DNA of 64,000 nt, taken from positions 1-64,000 of the forward strand of contig DAOPYN010000013.1 in NCBI GenBank assembly GCA_035352895.1. Direction: 5' to 3'. The position numbers were made by a program, and so were the translations under genes. Shown here one piece after another: positions 35,762 to 44,568 of this stretch. The notes under the pieces are model-generated. The model was not told where the DNA came from. It did not search any database and worked only from the letters and a program-made list of their open reading frames with translations. Positions within the stretch are counted from its first letter, which is position 1; every line of letters begins with the position of its first letter. This DNA comes from UBA5070 sp035352895. Lineage in GTDB: Bacteria; Fibrobacterota; Fibrobacteria; UBA5070.

Positions 35762-36502
35762 TTAGGGGTTCTCCAGGGCATGGATCAGGTCCTGCGCGAG
35801 CTGATCGGCAAGTTGGGTCGCGGGAGGAAGCGTGTGCCAAGGGCGGTGGTCAGGAGTGGGCGGGAAGCCGGTCAACCACTGCTCCAGGCGATCCCCCCCC
35901 GGTCCCAGTCGGATGGATCCGTGTTGGAGAAGAGCCTTCTGTCCCAGCTTGCGGGCCGAACCGACCCATTTGACCCCAAACCATTTCAATTCGTGGCGCG
36001 AGGTGGACGCAAAGCACGGAGCCGCCCCCAGACCCAACGGATCACGCGAGGAACTTCCCCGCTCCAGGCTCAACCCCTCGATGCCGACCGCCCGGCCAGC
36101 TTCAAGAAGCCACTGGCCGAAGAATTCCTCGGGGGAACGCGCGCCCTGGCGAAAGATGGGGTGGTCGATGGGGAAGACCACGCTGTAGGTCAGTTCGTCC
36201 TGGTGCCATACGGCACGCCCACCCGTGGGACGATGGACCACCTCGGCGGGGCCGTCCGGGTCCGATCCCGGGGCGGCGCTCCAGGATTCCCAGCGAGGAG
36301 ACAGGGCGATTTCCGGAGTCTGGTTCTTTCCCAGGCTCACCGTGGGGTGGTTCCAGGTGTACAAGCGCAGCACGGGGATGGTCGCTTCTCCGGAGCCACC
36401 GGTTCGAAGCGCGTGCTCCATGTCCTGGAACAGCATGGTGTCGACGCGCATGTGCTCGGCACCGCTGGCACCGTGGAGTGGATGGATCCGCAGTTGGCTC
36501 AT
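35762..36502 (-). CDS. Lipoate/octanoate transferase family protein (LplA/LipM-like)
   Basis: About 246 residues of the BPL/LplA/LipB cofactor-transferase fold. Diagnostic segments are RLYTWNHPTVSLGKNQ near residue 48 and VHRPTGGRAVWHQDELTYSV near residue 90. The later ELKWFGVKWVGSARKLGQ contains the invariant lysine region. It should attach lipoyl or octanoyl groups to carrier domains. The lack of a long C-terminal accessory domain argues for an octanoyl transferase (LipM type) or a divergent ligase; I cannot decide between them. ATG at 36502 is chosen over a TTG at 36514. It is divergent from asd. Confidence 0.82.
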   Translation of the reverse strand: MSQLRIHPLHGASGAEHMRVDTMLFQDMEHALRTGGSGEATIPVLRLYTWNHPTVSLGKNQTPEIALSPRWESWSAAPGSDPDGPAEVVHRPTGGRAVWHQDELTYSVVFPIDHPIFRQGARSPEEFFGQWLLEAGRAVGIEGLSLERGSSSRDPLGLGAAPCFASTSRHELKWFGVKWVGSARKLGQKALLQHGSIRLGPGGDRLEQWLTGFPPTPDHRPWHTLPPATQLADQLAQDLIHALENP

Positions 36503-36554
36503 TGGAAACAGCAAGGTACCTGATCGGTCCGATTCCAGCTATCTTTACCTCACT

Positions 36555-37556
36555 ATGTCCGTACGAGTCGCCATCATGGGTGCCACCGGGGCGGTGGGCG
36601 CCGAACTCCTCTCCCTTCTCGACGAGCGCAATTTCCCCATCGGGGAACTGCGGCTTCTGGCCAGCAAGCGTTCCGCCGGTACCACCCTAGAGTTCCAGGG
36701 TCGGAAACTCAAGGTGGAGGAGCTCATCCATGGCTCCTTCGAAGGAATCGATCTGGTCCTGGCTTCCGCCGGCGGATCCATTTCCGCCGAGTTCGCTCCC
36801 AGCGCCGTGAAGGCGGGTGCGGTGGTCGTGGACAACACGTCCAAGTTTCGCATGGTCGACGGTGTTCCTCTGGTGATCCCGGAAATCAACGCCGATCGGA
36901 TCAAGGACCACAAGGGGATCATCGCCAACCCCAACTGCAGCACCATCATCATGGCCCTTCCGGTGTATCCGCTGCACAAGGCCTTCGGGATCAAGCGCGT
37001 CCATGCCGCCACCTACCAGGCAGCATCCGGAGCCGGCGCACGCGCCATGGAAGAGCTCAAGCAGGAGACCGCGGCGGTCCTGGAGGGCAGGGAATTCAAG
37101 CCCACCGTGATCCCGCATCCCTACGCGTTCAACGTCTTTCCCCACAACGCTCCCTGGGTGGCCGATGTCGGCTACAACGAGGAGGAGCTGAAGATGGTGA
37201 ACGAGACCGCGAAGATCTTCGAGACGGATTCCGTCAAGGTCCACGCCACCTGCGTGCGCGTCCCGGTGTTGCGCGCCCATTCGGAAGCCCTGAACGTGGA
37301 GTTCGAACGCGAGGTCACCGTGGAGGAGGCGATGGCCGTGCTGGCCAAGGCTCCGGGAGTGCGGATCCTGGAGGATGCCGCATCCAACCGGTGGCCCATG
37401 CCCTTGGACGCGTCGGGCAAGGATCCGGTCCTGGTGGGACGCATGCGCAAGGATCGGAGCCAACCGAACACGCTCGACTTCTGGGTGGTGGGTGACCAGA
37501 TCCGCAAGGGCGCCGCCCTGAACGCGGTCCAGATCGCCGAACACCTCTTCGCTTGA
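36555..37556 (+). CDS. asd: Aspartate-semialdehyde dehydrogenase
   Basis: A 333-residue enzyme that reduces aspartyl phosphate to aspartate semialdehyde, leading to lysine/diaminopimelate, threonine and methionine. The NADP-binding GATGAVGAELL lies at the N-terminus, the active-site Cys128 in IANPNCSTIIM, and QAASGAGARAM is typical. ATG at 36555; longer open frame upstream is the shadow of the divergent gene. The stop overlaps the next small gene (TTGA). Together with alr downstream this suggests a cell-wall precursor theme. Confidence 0.95.
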   Translation: MSVRVAIMGATGAVGAELLSLLDERNFPIGELRLLASKRSAGTTLEFQGRKLKVEELIHGSFEGIDLVLASAGGSISAEFAPSAVKAGAVVVDNTSKFRMVDGVPLVIPEINADRIKDHKGIIANPNCSTIIMALPVYPLHKAFGIKRVHAATYQAASGAGARAMEELKQETAAVLEGREFKPTVIPHPYAFNVFPHNAPWVADVGYNEEELKMVNETAKIFETDSVKVHATCVRVPVLRAHSEALNVEFEREVTVEEAMAVLAKAPGVRILEDAASNRWPMPLDASGKDPVLVGRMRKDRSQPNTLDFWVVGDQIRKGAALNAVQIAEHLFA

Positions 37557-37753
37557 GCCATCCCGGGATGGCTTGGATCGTCCTGGGTGCACTGATCGTT
37601 TCGGCGGCCTTCTATCTGATGGTCCTTCGCCAGGTGTTGCGGTGCGAAGAGCGTCTGAGAGCCATGGTGGTCTCCACCGAGTCCGCCATGGCGCGCCGGT
37701 ACAAGGCCAAGTTGGTCGCACCTCCCTCCCAGGACGAGGAGGGCGAGGAGTGA
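37553..37753 (+). CDS. Small single-pass membrane protein between asd and alr
   Basis: Up to 66 residues with one hydrophobic helix (AWIVLGALIVSAAFYLMVL) followed by a basic/acidic tail ending EEGEE. The TTG at 37553 overlaps the asd stop and the end overlaps the alr GTG, which supports coupled translation; ATG at 37568 is the alternative start. No family is recognised. It could be a membrane anchor or partner linked to wall-precursor synthesis. Confidence 0.6.
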   Translation: MSHPGMAWIVLGALIVSAAFYLMVLRQVLRCEERLRAMVVSTESAMARRYKAKLVAPPSQDEEGEE

Positions 37754-38847
37754 GCGCGTCGGGTAGCTGGGTGGAGGTCGATCGCGGGGCGCTTTCGCGC
37801 AACATCGCCATCATCCGCAAGCAGGTGGGCCGGCGGCTGGTCCTGGTCTTGGTGAAAGCGGATGGCTACGGGCACGGAGCGGTGGAGACCGCCAGGACCG
37901 TGCTGGAGGCGGGCGCCGATCGCGTGGGCGTGGCGAGACTCCACGAGGGGGGGCAACTGCGCCGATCCGGAGTGGAGGGACCGATCCATGTCCTGGAACC
38001 GTTCCACCCCGACGACCTTGCCGAGTACGGCAGGTTGGGACTTGTGGCCACGGTGTGCGATCCGGATGCCGCGCAAGCCCTGTCCGACCACGGAACCGCC
38101 GGAGGAACACCCCTGACGGCGCACCTCAAGGTGGACACCGGCATGGCGCGACTTGGGTTGCACCACCAGCGGGATCTGGACCGGATCCGCTCCATCTTGT
38201 CGTTGCCGGGAGTCCATTGGGAGGGGATCTTCACCCATTTCGCCCGCTCCGACGACGATCCCGTCGCCACCGAGCTGCAGCTGGAGCGCTTCCTGGGGCT
38301 GCTGGCCGCGCTCGAAGCATCGGGCGTGCGCCCGCCCATCGCCCACGCGGCCAACTCGGCAGCCATCTTCCGGCATCCCGAGTCCTTCCTGGACATGGTC
38401 CGGCCCGGGATCGCGGTGTACGGCTACCCCCCGCCGGGCGCGGAGGATGCCGGGCTGGAGCCGGTCCTGCGCCTGCGTTCCACGGTGAGGCATCTGTCCT
38501 GGAAGGAGCCCGGTGAGGCGGTGAGCTACGGCGCCACCTGGGTCGCTTCGCGTCGCACTCGTCTGGCGGTGCTGCCTCTGGGATACGGGGACGGATTCTG
38601 GCGGGGCCATTCCAATCGGTTTTCCGTGGAGATCAACGGCACGATGTGTCCGCAGGTGGGGCGCATCTGCATGGACCTCATGATGGTCGACGTCACCGAT
38701 GCGCCTTCGGTGGAGATCGGAGACGCCGCCTGGATCATCGGCAGCCGTCCCGAACTGTCCGCCGAGCGCCTGGCCCGGAACCTGGACACGATCGTCTACG
38801 AGGTCCTTTGCGATCTGGGGCGGCGGCTGGAGAGGGTGTTCGTCTAG
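37750..38847 (+). CDS. alr: Alanine racemase
   Basis: A 365-residue PLP enzyme converting L- to D-alanine for peptidoglycan. The PLP lysine is Lys36 in VLVKADGYGHG; the second catalytic base is the tyrosine in AVSYGATW. LKVDTGMARLG, RPGIAVYGYPP and GRICMDLMMVDVT are further family motifs. GTG at 37750 overlaps the stop of the small membrane gene, so asd, the small gene and alr form one operon. No terminator is evident before the next gene at 39004. Confidence 0.95.
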   Translation: MSASGSWVEVDRGALSRNIAIIRKQVGRRLVLVLVKADGYGHGAVETARTVLEAGADRVGVARLHEGGQLRRSGVEGPIHVLEPFHPDDLAEYGRLGLVATVCDPDAAQALSDHGTAGGTPLTAHLKVDTGMARLGLHHQRDLDRIRSILSLPGVHWEGIFTHFARSDDDPVATELQLERFLGLLAALEASGVRPPIAHAANSAAIFRHPESFLDMVRPGIAVYGYPPPGAEDAGLEPVLRLRSTVRHLSWKEPGEAVSYGATWVASRRTRLAVLPLGYGDGFWRGHSNRFSVEINGTMCPQVGRICMDLMMVDVTDAPSVEIGDAAWIIGSRPELSAERLARNLDTIVYEVLCDLGRRLERVFV

Positions 38848-39003
38848 GATCCGGCTTCCGGCACGCGCAAGGGCGCAGGCGGGGAACGGAGGCGTTGGGG
38901 ATCCGATCTCGCACGATTCAGCCCGTCCTGGGGGGGATCCACCTTCGAGCGGGACCAATCCATCGCGGCACGGCGCACGCCGATTTGGTAGATTGACCGC
39001 TCC

Positions 39004-39756
39004 ATGGTCCGTCTTCTTCTATTCACGGTCGCCGTCCTTTCCGCGACCACCTTCGCCCAGTCCTCCGACGAGGTCGCTCGCGAAATCCAGCGCCTCAAGA
39101 CCCTGGTCGACGAGGAGAGACGGGGGATTTCCGCGGACTCCGCCCGCCATGCCGCCTGGCTGGCCCAGTCCAAGACCCGCCTCGCCTCGATGCGGCAGGA
39201 TGCTTCGCGTCTGGCCACCGAGCGCGACAGCCTCCGCATGCTGGCCGAGCGAGAGAACCGCCCGAAGCCGCCCGCTCCACCACCCAAGACCAGCGCCGCG
39301 GTGCGCAAGGAAGCCTTGGCCGCATCCCTGGCCTTGGAGATCGAGAAGTCCCTGCCGCTTCTGTCCGGCGCCGACAGCCAGACGGTTGCCGAACGCTGGC
39401 AGGGGATGGTCAAGGGGCTGCGTACCGGTCGCCAGGCTCCCGACGAGGTCCTGGCGAGGTTTTTGGACGACCTGTCCGAACGTCTGGATCTGGCTTCTTC
39501 CATCCGCCTTCGCTCCGGATCGCGCACCGGCGCCGATGGCCGGACGCGCAAGGGGCATTGGATCGATCTTGGAACCTCCAGCCAGGCCTTCGTGGACCGC
39601 GAGGGAGTGGTGGCGGATTGGAGGCTTCCCGATGGCCGGTGGGTCTCCCTGGACCCCCAGGCGACGCGTGAATTGGCGCGTGCCGTGCACGTGATTTCCG
39701 GTGAAGGATCGCCTGCCTGGGTGAATCTGCCGGTCCGTGCGGAGGTGGGCAAATGA
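39004..39756 (+). CDS. DUF3450-like periplasmic coiled-coil protein of a TonB cluster
   Basis: A 250-residue protein with a signal peptide (MVRLLLFTVAVLSATTFAQ) and a long coiled coil at about residues 20-80 (EVAREIQRLKTLVDEERRG, then LASMRQDASRLATERDSLR). A globular C-terminal half follows. Length, architecture and position directly before a MotA/TolQ/ExbB gene fit the DUF3450 family found in TonB2-type systems. It probably works in the periplasm with the following channel protein. ATGA overlap links it to the next gene. Confidence 0.7.
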   Translation: MVRLLLFTVAVLSATTFAQSSDEVAREIQRLKTLVDEERRGISADSARHAAWLAQSKTRLASMRQDASRLATERDSLRMLAERENRPKPPAPPPKTSAAVRKEALAASLALEIEKSLPLLSGADSQTVAERWQGMVKGLRTGRQAPDEVLARFLDDLSERLDLASSIRLRSGSRTGADGRTRKGHWIDLGTSSQAFVDREGVVADWRLPDGRWVSLDPQATRELARAVHVISGEGSPAWVNLPVRAEVGK

Positions 39757-41213
39757 TCCTCCTTGCCCTGTCCGTGCTGCTTGTCTCCGCGGATCCTCCG
39801 CCCGCCGCCGCCACCAAGACCCAGCGCACGGAATTGGCGCGGCTCCAGAAGCTCCGCGACAGCCTGGTGGCCTTCCGCTGGGAGAAGCGCCGTCAGGATC
39901 TTGCCGAACGCGACATCCGGAGCGATGAATTCGTGCAGGTCCGCGACAGCTTGGAGGCGATTCGCCAGGAGCGGTCCCAAGCCGACCTGGATTGGCGCCG
40001 GATCGCCCGGGACCAGGGTGGGCAGGCGCCCGTGATGGCTGTTTCCGATCCCACGGATCCCCTGGACGGGGTGCGCAGGGAATTGTCGGGTCGGCTGGAG
40101 GCCTTGCAGGAACGCGTTTCGCGCGGGATTCCCTGGAAGCTGGATGAACGTCGGGCCGCGGTCGATTCCGTCCGACGCCTGGTTTCCGAAGCCGGAGCGG
40201 TGGAAACCACGCTTCCCCGTGCGGTGGAGCTGTGGCGATCCGAATGGCGCCGGGCGGGACGGATCGATTCCTCCCGTGGTCCGTTGCCGCGTCCGGAAGG
40301 CGAGGCCGCGACGGGAACGATGCTGGTCTGGGGTGCCCTGGGCGGATGGTACGCGTCTCAGGAAGGCGACATCCGCGGTGCCCTGGTGCGGTCGGGTCCA
40401 GGAGGCGCTTGGGAATGGCGCGAGGACCTTTCCGATTCGGCTCGCCGGATCTTGTCCGGTTCGGGTGCGCTCCTTCCCGTGGACCCCGGCGTGGGCAGCG
40501 CCGAAGGGGAAGGCTTCTTCCACGTGGTAAAGCCGTCTGGATGGAAGGCGACGCTCGCCGGATTGCTGGACTTCCGGCAGGGGCCGTTGCATCTGGCTGC
40601 GCTGTGGGCGGCCCGCGCCGTGATGGCCCTCCTCGTGTTCCTGTGCGGATTGGTGGTGTGGACCGGCTGGATCGCCCACCGTCGCCTGCGCCGCGAGGAA
40701 CGCGATGCGGTGCGCTACGAGGAGGTCGTGGTTCCGGCCATGTCCACGGATTCCGGCGCCAAGGCCCTGGCGACCACGCTCCCGGACACCATGGCCGGGC
40801 GGCTCACCCGCATGGGATTGGGATCGCGCGAATTGTCTCCGGATGCGCTGGAGCAGGTGCTCACCGCGGCGGAATCCGCCGAACAGCGCAAGATGGAGCG
40901 GGGACTGTCCAGCCTCGGAACCATCGGATCCAACGCGCCGTTCATCGGGCTGTTCGGGACGGTGTGCGGCATCCTGGATGCCTTCGCCGCCCTGGGCCAG
41001 GCCGGAGGAGGTCCGCAGGCGGTGATGACCGCCATCGCCGAGGCCCTGGTGGCCACCGCGGTGGGACTGTTCGTGGCCATTCCCGCCATCTGGGTGTACA
41101 ACACCCTGCAGGCGCGCGCCATCGAACTGGGAGCCCGTGTTCGCGAGTTGCGCATCCTGATGGTCGCCGCCTCCTTGGACGCGGCCTCGCGTTCGGGAGC
41201 CATGGGCAAGTAG
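39753..41213 (+). CDS. TtpC-like ExbB/TolQ proton channel with long periplasmic extension
   Basis: A 486-residue protein. After a signal-like start, residues about 20-280 form a periplasmic region with a coiled coil. The first membrane helix follows at about 291-310 (ALLVFLCGLVVWTGWIA), then the MotA/TolQ/ExbB domain with APFIGLFGTVCGILDAF and IAEALVATAVGLFVAIPAIW. Such extended ExbB proteins are known as TtpC in Vibrio TonB2 systems, where a separate short ExbB is also present. Here no second ExbB is encoded, so this protein may be the only proton channel for the ExbD and TonB downstream. Confidence 0.85.
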   Translation: MILLALSVLLVSADPPPAAATKTQRTELARLQKLRDSLVAFRWEKRRQDLAERDIRSDEFVQVRDSLEAIRQERSQADLDWRRIARDQGGQAPVMAVSDPTDPLDGVRRELSGRLEALQERVSRGIPWKLDERRAAVDSVRRLVSEAGAVETTLPRAVELWRSEWRRAGRIDSSRGPLPRPEGEAATGTMLVWGALGGWYASQEGDIRGALVRSGPGGAWEWREDLSDSARRILSGSGALLPVDPGVGSAEGEGFFHVVKPSGWKATLAGLLDFRQGPLHLAALWAARAVMALLVFLCGLVVWTGWIAHRRLRREERDAVRYEEVVVPAMSTDSGAKALATTLPDTMAGRLTRMGLGSRELSPDALEQVLTAAESAEQRKMERGLSSLGTIGSNAPFIGLFGTVCGILDAFAALGQAGGGPQAVMTAIAEALVATAVGLFVAIPAIWVYNTLQARAIELGARVRELRILMVAASLDAASRSGAMGK

Positions 41214-41627
41214 ATGGCTGGCGAAGCGGGAGCACCCCGAAGGCCCATCGCGGCCATCAACATGACTCCGCTGGTGGACATCATGCTGGTGCTCCTGATC
41301 ATCTTCCTCCTGGTGACCCAGGCGGTGGATTCGGCCGCGGTGCCCATCCGCCTGCCTTCGGCATCCAAGGCCCAGAGTTCCGCGCCCACCTCGCTGTTGG
41401 TGTCGCTGGATCCCTCCGGCGTGGTGCGTTTGGATGGTCGGGCCTACGACCGACCGGGTTTGCGACGGATCCTGTCCGACCTGTCCCGGCGCGACACGGC
41501 CCTGCAGGTGGTGCTGGCGGCGGACGAACGTCTGCCGTACGCCAAGGTGATGGCCGTCCTGGACGATGTCCGGGGGGCCGGAGTGCGTCGCTACGCCCTC
41601 AAGGTCAAGGCAGGTCCGTCGCCATGA
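41214..41627 (+). CDS. exbD: ExbD/TolR family protein
   Basis: A 137-residue protein of normal ExbD size. One membrane helix near the N-terminus carries the proton-binding aspartate in NMTPLVDIMLVLLIIFL. A periplasmic domain follows (LQVVLAADERLPYAKVMAVLD). It starts directly after the upstream stop, and its end overlaps the tonB start. With the ExbB-like protein it should convert proton flow into force on TonB. Confidence 0.92.
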   Translation: MAGEAGAPRRPIAAINMTPLVDIMLVLLIIFLLVTQAVDSAAVPIRLPSASKAQSSAPTSLLVSLDPSGVVRLDGRAYDRPGLRRILSDLSRRDTALQVVLAADERLPYAKVMAVLDDVRGAGVRRYALKVKAGPSP

Positions 41628-42409
41628 GCCGTCCGGTGCGGTCGCGCTCGCAATGGCGTCGACGACCGGAATGGGGGCGGTCCAGCCGGGTACCGGCGTT
41701 GTTGGTGCCGCATCCGTCGCGTCGCAAGCTTCCTTGGCTGCTTCCGCTGGTGGCCGTGCTGGCCGCCGCGGCATGGTGGTTCGCGCCAGCCCCCGCCTCC
41801 CAGGTGACCCCTCCCTCCCAGGGGAGGGTTTTGGACGCGGTGCCGGTGGATCTGCCCCAGCCCCCGCCGCAGGTGTCGCAGCCCCAGGAATTCACAACAC
41901 CGCAGGCCACTCCCGTGGCGACCACCCAAGCCGTGGCCATGTCCGCTCCGGTGGCGGGTCTGGTGGATCCGGGTGCCGGTGGAGGAGCCGGGAATGCGCC
42001 GGGGTTGGATCTTGGCCTGGAAGGTGGCCCCGATGGGATGGCGGTGGCCGCTGGCGGTGGTGGCAAGGGAAAGGGAATCGGGACCGGGACGGGTGATGGC
42101 GTGGGCACCCAGCGCATGGTGTATCAGCAGGGGCAGGTGGACCAGGACGCGGGGGTTTCCAGCCTCCAGGACCCCTGCTATCCGCGACGCGCCAAGGAGG
42201 AAGGTGTCCAGGCCAGCGTGGAGCTGAGGATCCTGGTGGACGAGCGCGGACGGGTGGAAAAGCTGGAGATCTTCGGTGCTCCGCCAGGATACGGTTTCGA
42301 GGCCGCCATCCAGGCGGCCAGCCAGAATTGGCGCTTCAAGCCGGCTCAATTGGGCGGTGTTCCGGTGCCCCAATGGGTGCGCCTTCCCTACACCTTCCAT
42401 CTGGAGTGA
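41624..42409 (+). CDS. tonB: TonB family protein
   Basis: A 261-residue protein with a basic cytoplasmic N-terminus of about 35 residues and a membrane helix (LPWLLPLVAVLAAAAWWFA). A Pro/Gln/Thr-rich and then Gly-rich linker follows, with a C-terminal TonB domain (ELRILVDERGRVEKLEI, then AIQAASQNWRFKPAQLGG). The usual Pro-Lys/Pro-Glu repeats are replaced by a glycine-rich segment. It should energise outer-membrane receptors; none is in the window. ATGA overlap with exbD; the stop overlaps the TPR gene start. Confidence 0.88.
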   Translation: MSRPVRSRSQWRRRPEWGRSSRVPALLVPHPSRRKLPWLLPLVAVLAAAAWWFAPAPASQVTPPSQGRVLDAVPVDLPQPPPQVSQPQEFTTPQATPVATTQAVAMSAPVAGLVDPGAGGGAGNAPGLDLGLEGGPDGMAVAAGGGGKGKGIGTGTGDGVGTQRMVYQQGQVDQDAGVSSLQDPCYPRRAKEEGVQASVELRILVDERGRVEKLEIFGAPPGYGFEAAIQAASQNWRFKPAQLGGVPVPQWVRLPYTFHLE

Positions 42410-43377
42410 TGGGAATGGTCACCTTTTCCCTGGTGCTTTCGATGTGGGCGGGCGCGTCCTTGGACCTTTTCACCAAGGCCGGGATCGCCTACGACTCCGG
42501 CCGGATCGAGGAGGCGGCCCGCCTCTACCGGTTGGCGGGGCGTCGCGGCGAGCAACCTGCCATCGCCTGGTTCAATTACGGCAACTGCCAAGCCCGCCTC
42601 AAGCGTCGTGGAGAAGCCGCCGCCGCCTGGCGCAAGGCCCTGGAATGGGCGCCGCGTTTCAAGCGGGCCCGGCTGAATCTGGCCATCCTGTCGGAAGAGG
42701 ATGGTCAGGTGGGGGTGGCCGTGGCCCAGTACGAACAGCTTTGGGAGTTGGATCCCAAGGATCCGTTGCCCGCCGAGCGCCTGGCCGAGATCCGCTTGTC
42801 GCAGAACGACGCGATGGGTGGGATCGAATGGTTCTCCAAGGCACTCCAGGCCGACTCTACCCGTGCCAGCTCCCACGAAGGCATGGTGCGTGCCCATCTC
42901 CAGGCGCGCGACACCCTGGCCGCGCGCCGCGCCTTGACGCGCTGGGCGCAACTGGGTGTGGACACCGCATCGGGTCCCTGGGTCACCCGGGCGGCCCTCT
43001 GGGAACGGACGGGGCAGTGGGAACAGGCCCGCACCAGCATCCAGCAGGCCCTGGCCCTGGATTCCACGCGTGCCAGCTCCTGGATGCTCCTGGCGCGCAT
43101 CCTGCAAAGGGATGGATCGGATGCCACCGCAGTGGTGGTGTTGCGGCAGGCCACCCGCGTCCTTCCCCGCGAAGGGCGCCTCTGGAAGGCGTTGGGGCAG
43201 GCGGCTTGGCGCGCCGAACAGGGCGAGGAAGCCTTCCGCGCCCTGGATACGGCCCTTTCCCTGGGGGAGGCGGGAGCATCGGACCTCCTGGAACGGTTGG
43301 CCATCTGGCACCAGATCCGCGGCGAGCTGGACCTGGCCAAGCGCGCCCGGGAACGGGTGAAATCATCCAAAGGTTAG
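42409..43377 (+). CDS. TPR protein of the TonB cluster
   Basis: A 322-residue protein with a short N-terminal hydrophobic segment and about seven tetratricopeptide repeats, for example AIAWFNYGNCQARLKRRGE and TRASSWMLLARILQRDGSD. ATG at 42409 (TGATG overlap) has GGAG 3-6 bases upstream; longer frames are shadows. TPR proteins are the regular last member of TonB2-type clusters and probably bind partners in the periplasm. No terminator is clear in the 188 bases that follow. Confidence 0.85.
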   Translation: MGMVTFSLVLSMWAGASLDLFTKAGIAYDSGRIEEAARLYRLAGRRGEQPAIAWFNYGNCQARLKRRGEAAAAWRKALEWAPRFKRARLNLAILSEEDGQVGVAVAQYEQLWELDPKDPLPAERLAEIRLSQNDAMGGIEWFSKALQADSTRASSHEGMVRAHLQARDTLAARRALTRWAQLGVDTASGPWVTRAALWERTGQWEQARTSIQQALALDSTRASSWMLLARILQRDGSDATAVVVLRQATRVLPREGRLWKALGQAAWRAEQGEEAFRALDTALSLGEAGASDLLERLAIWHQIRGELDLAKRARERVKSSKG

Positions 43378-43565
43378 ACCAGGAGTCAGAGGCGGTTGGC
43401 GAGGTAAGGGCCGATATGAGGGCTGGAGGTGGAGGCATTTTCGAGTGTCCTGAAGTTGTTTCCCTCTGCGCCCCTTCTGCCCGGTTTTTGGCGGAACCCC
43501 TCGCAAGTTCTGATATTTCATGATATTATGATGATTCAGACTCACGGTTCCTCAGGAGACTTTGC

Positions 43566-44477
43566 ATGCGTCACTGCCTGACTTCCGGACTTGCGACTCG
43601 GCTTGCCGCCGCGCTTGCCGTTCTCTGCGCCATTCCCACCCAGGTCCGCGCATGGGACGAGGACCGCGTCTCCAGCGAGATCCAGCCCTACTTCGGCATC
43701 TGGGCTGGAACGTACATGGTCAATACCGATGATCTGTACACGAACGTGGGCGACAAGGGAAAGACCGTCCTCGGGGATGATTTCTTCCTGGACGTCCTGC
43801 CTGCTGGCGGTGTGAGCTTGGGTGTGGCCTATTCCCGGTTGCATACCGGTCTCAACATCGGCTACCAGCTGATCGATGGCGCTTCCGGCAAGGACAAGGC
43901 ACTGGCCAAGCTGGGCCTGTACTCCAAGTACCAGTACCAGGTGATTCCGGTGGACCTGTCCGTGGACGTGGCGATGTTCCCCAACGAATACCCGGTCAAT
44001 CTGCTGTTGGGTGGCTCTTTTGGCGTGGGCCTCTTGGGGATCCGCAATCCATACACCACTTTGGGGCACATGGAAGGCACCGACACCGTGGTCACCTTCT
44101 ACTACAACGACTGGACGTACTCCAACGCTCTTCTCGCCACCGGGTACATCGGTGCGCGCATCAACCTGGGACGTCGCCTGAACCTGGAAGGACAATTGGG
44201 CTGGCGCGTGCTCCAGTCCGATGCCATGGAGCTGGGCGATGGCATGGTGACCGGACGTCTTTCGGAGATCAAGACCGACTCCGCCGGCAAGTCCACGATG
44301 TTCATCGAGCCGGCGCCGCTGGACCTCTCGGGTGCCTACTTCCGGGTGGATCTGCGCTGGACCTTCGCCTCCCAGGTGGAGCGCGAGGCCGATCAGCGGA
44401 CGGTTCTGCGTGCTCGCGAAGTGCGCGACGCCTTGGCTCTGGCCGCTCTCCGACCCTACCGCGTCAGCGCTCGCTGA
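43566..44477 (+). CDS. Probable outer-membrane beta-barrel protein
   Basis: A 303-residue protein with a signal peptide ending near residue 29 (VRAWD). The mature part has alternating hydrophobic/aromatic strands with many Gly and Tyr residues (GVSLGVAYSRLHTGLNIGY, GYIGARINLGRRLNLEGQLGW) and ends in a strand-like region before a charged tail. It resembles small outer-membrane barrels. There is no known family signature. ATG at 43566; AT-rich bases before 43530 may hold its promoter. A terminator follows, so it is probably a single transcription unit. Confidence 0.65.
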   Translation: MRHCLTSGLATRLAAALAVLCAIPTQVRAWDEDRVSSEIQPYFGIWAGTYMVNTDDLYTNVGDKGKTVLGDDFFLDVLPAGGVSLGVAYSRLHTGLNIGYQLIDGASGKDKALAKLGLYSKYQYQVIPVDLSVDVAMFPNEYPVNLLLGGSFGVGLLGIRNPYTTLGHMEGTDTVVTFYYNDWTYSNALLATGYIGARINLGRRLNLEGQLGWRVLQSDAMELGDGMVTGRLSEIKTDSAGKSTMFIEPAPLDLSGAYFRVDLRWTFASQVEREADQRTVLRAREVRDALALAALRPYRVSAR

Positions 44478-44498
44478 GATTCTTTTTCAAGAACTTGT

Positions 44499-44532
44499 CC
44501 CCGGACCCTTTCGAGAGGGCCGGGGCTTTTTA
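44499..44532 (+). terminator. Intrinsic terminator after the barrel gene
   Basis: CCCCGG...CCGGGG hairpin with an inner CCCT/AGGG stem (44499-44525) is followed by CTTTTTAT. It separates the barrel gene from purM. Confidence 0.9.
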
Positions 44533-44568
44533 TATGTTGGTCTCCCTTTTTCCGAGGATCGTCGTCGC

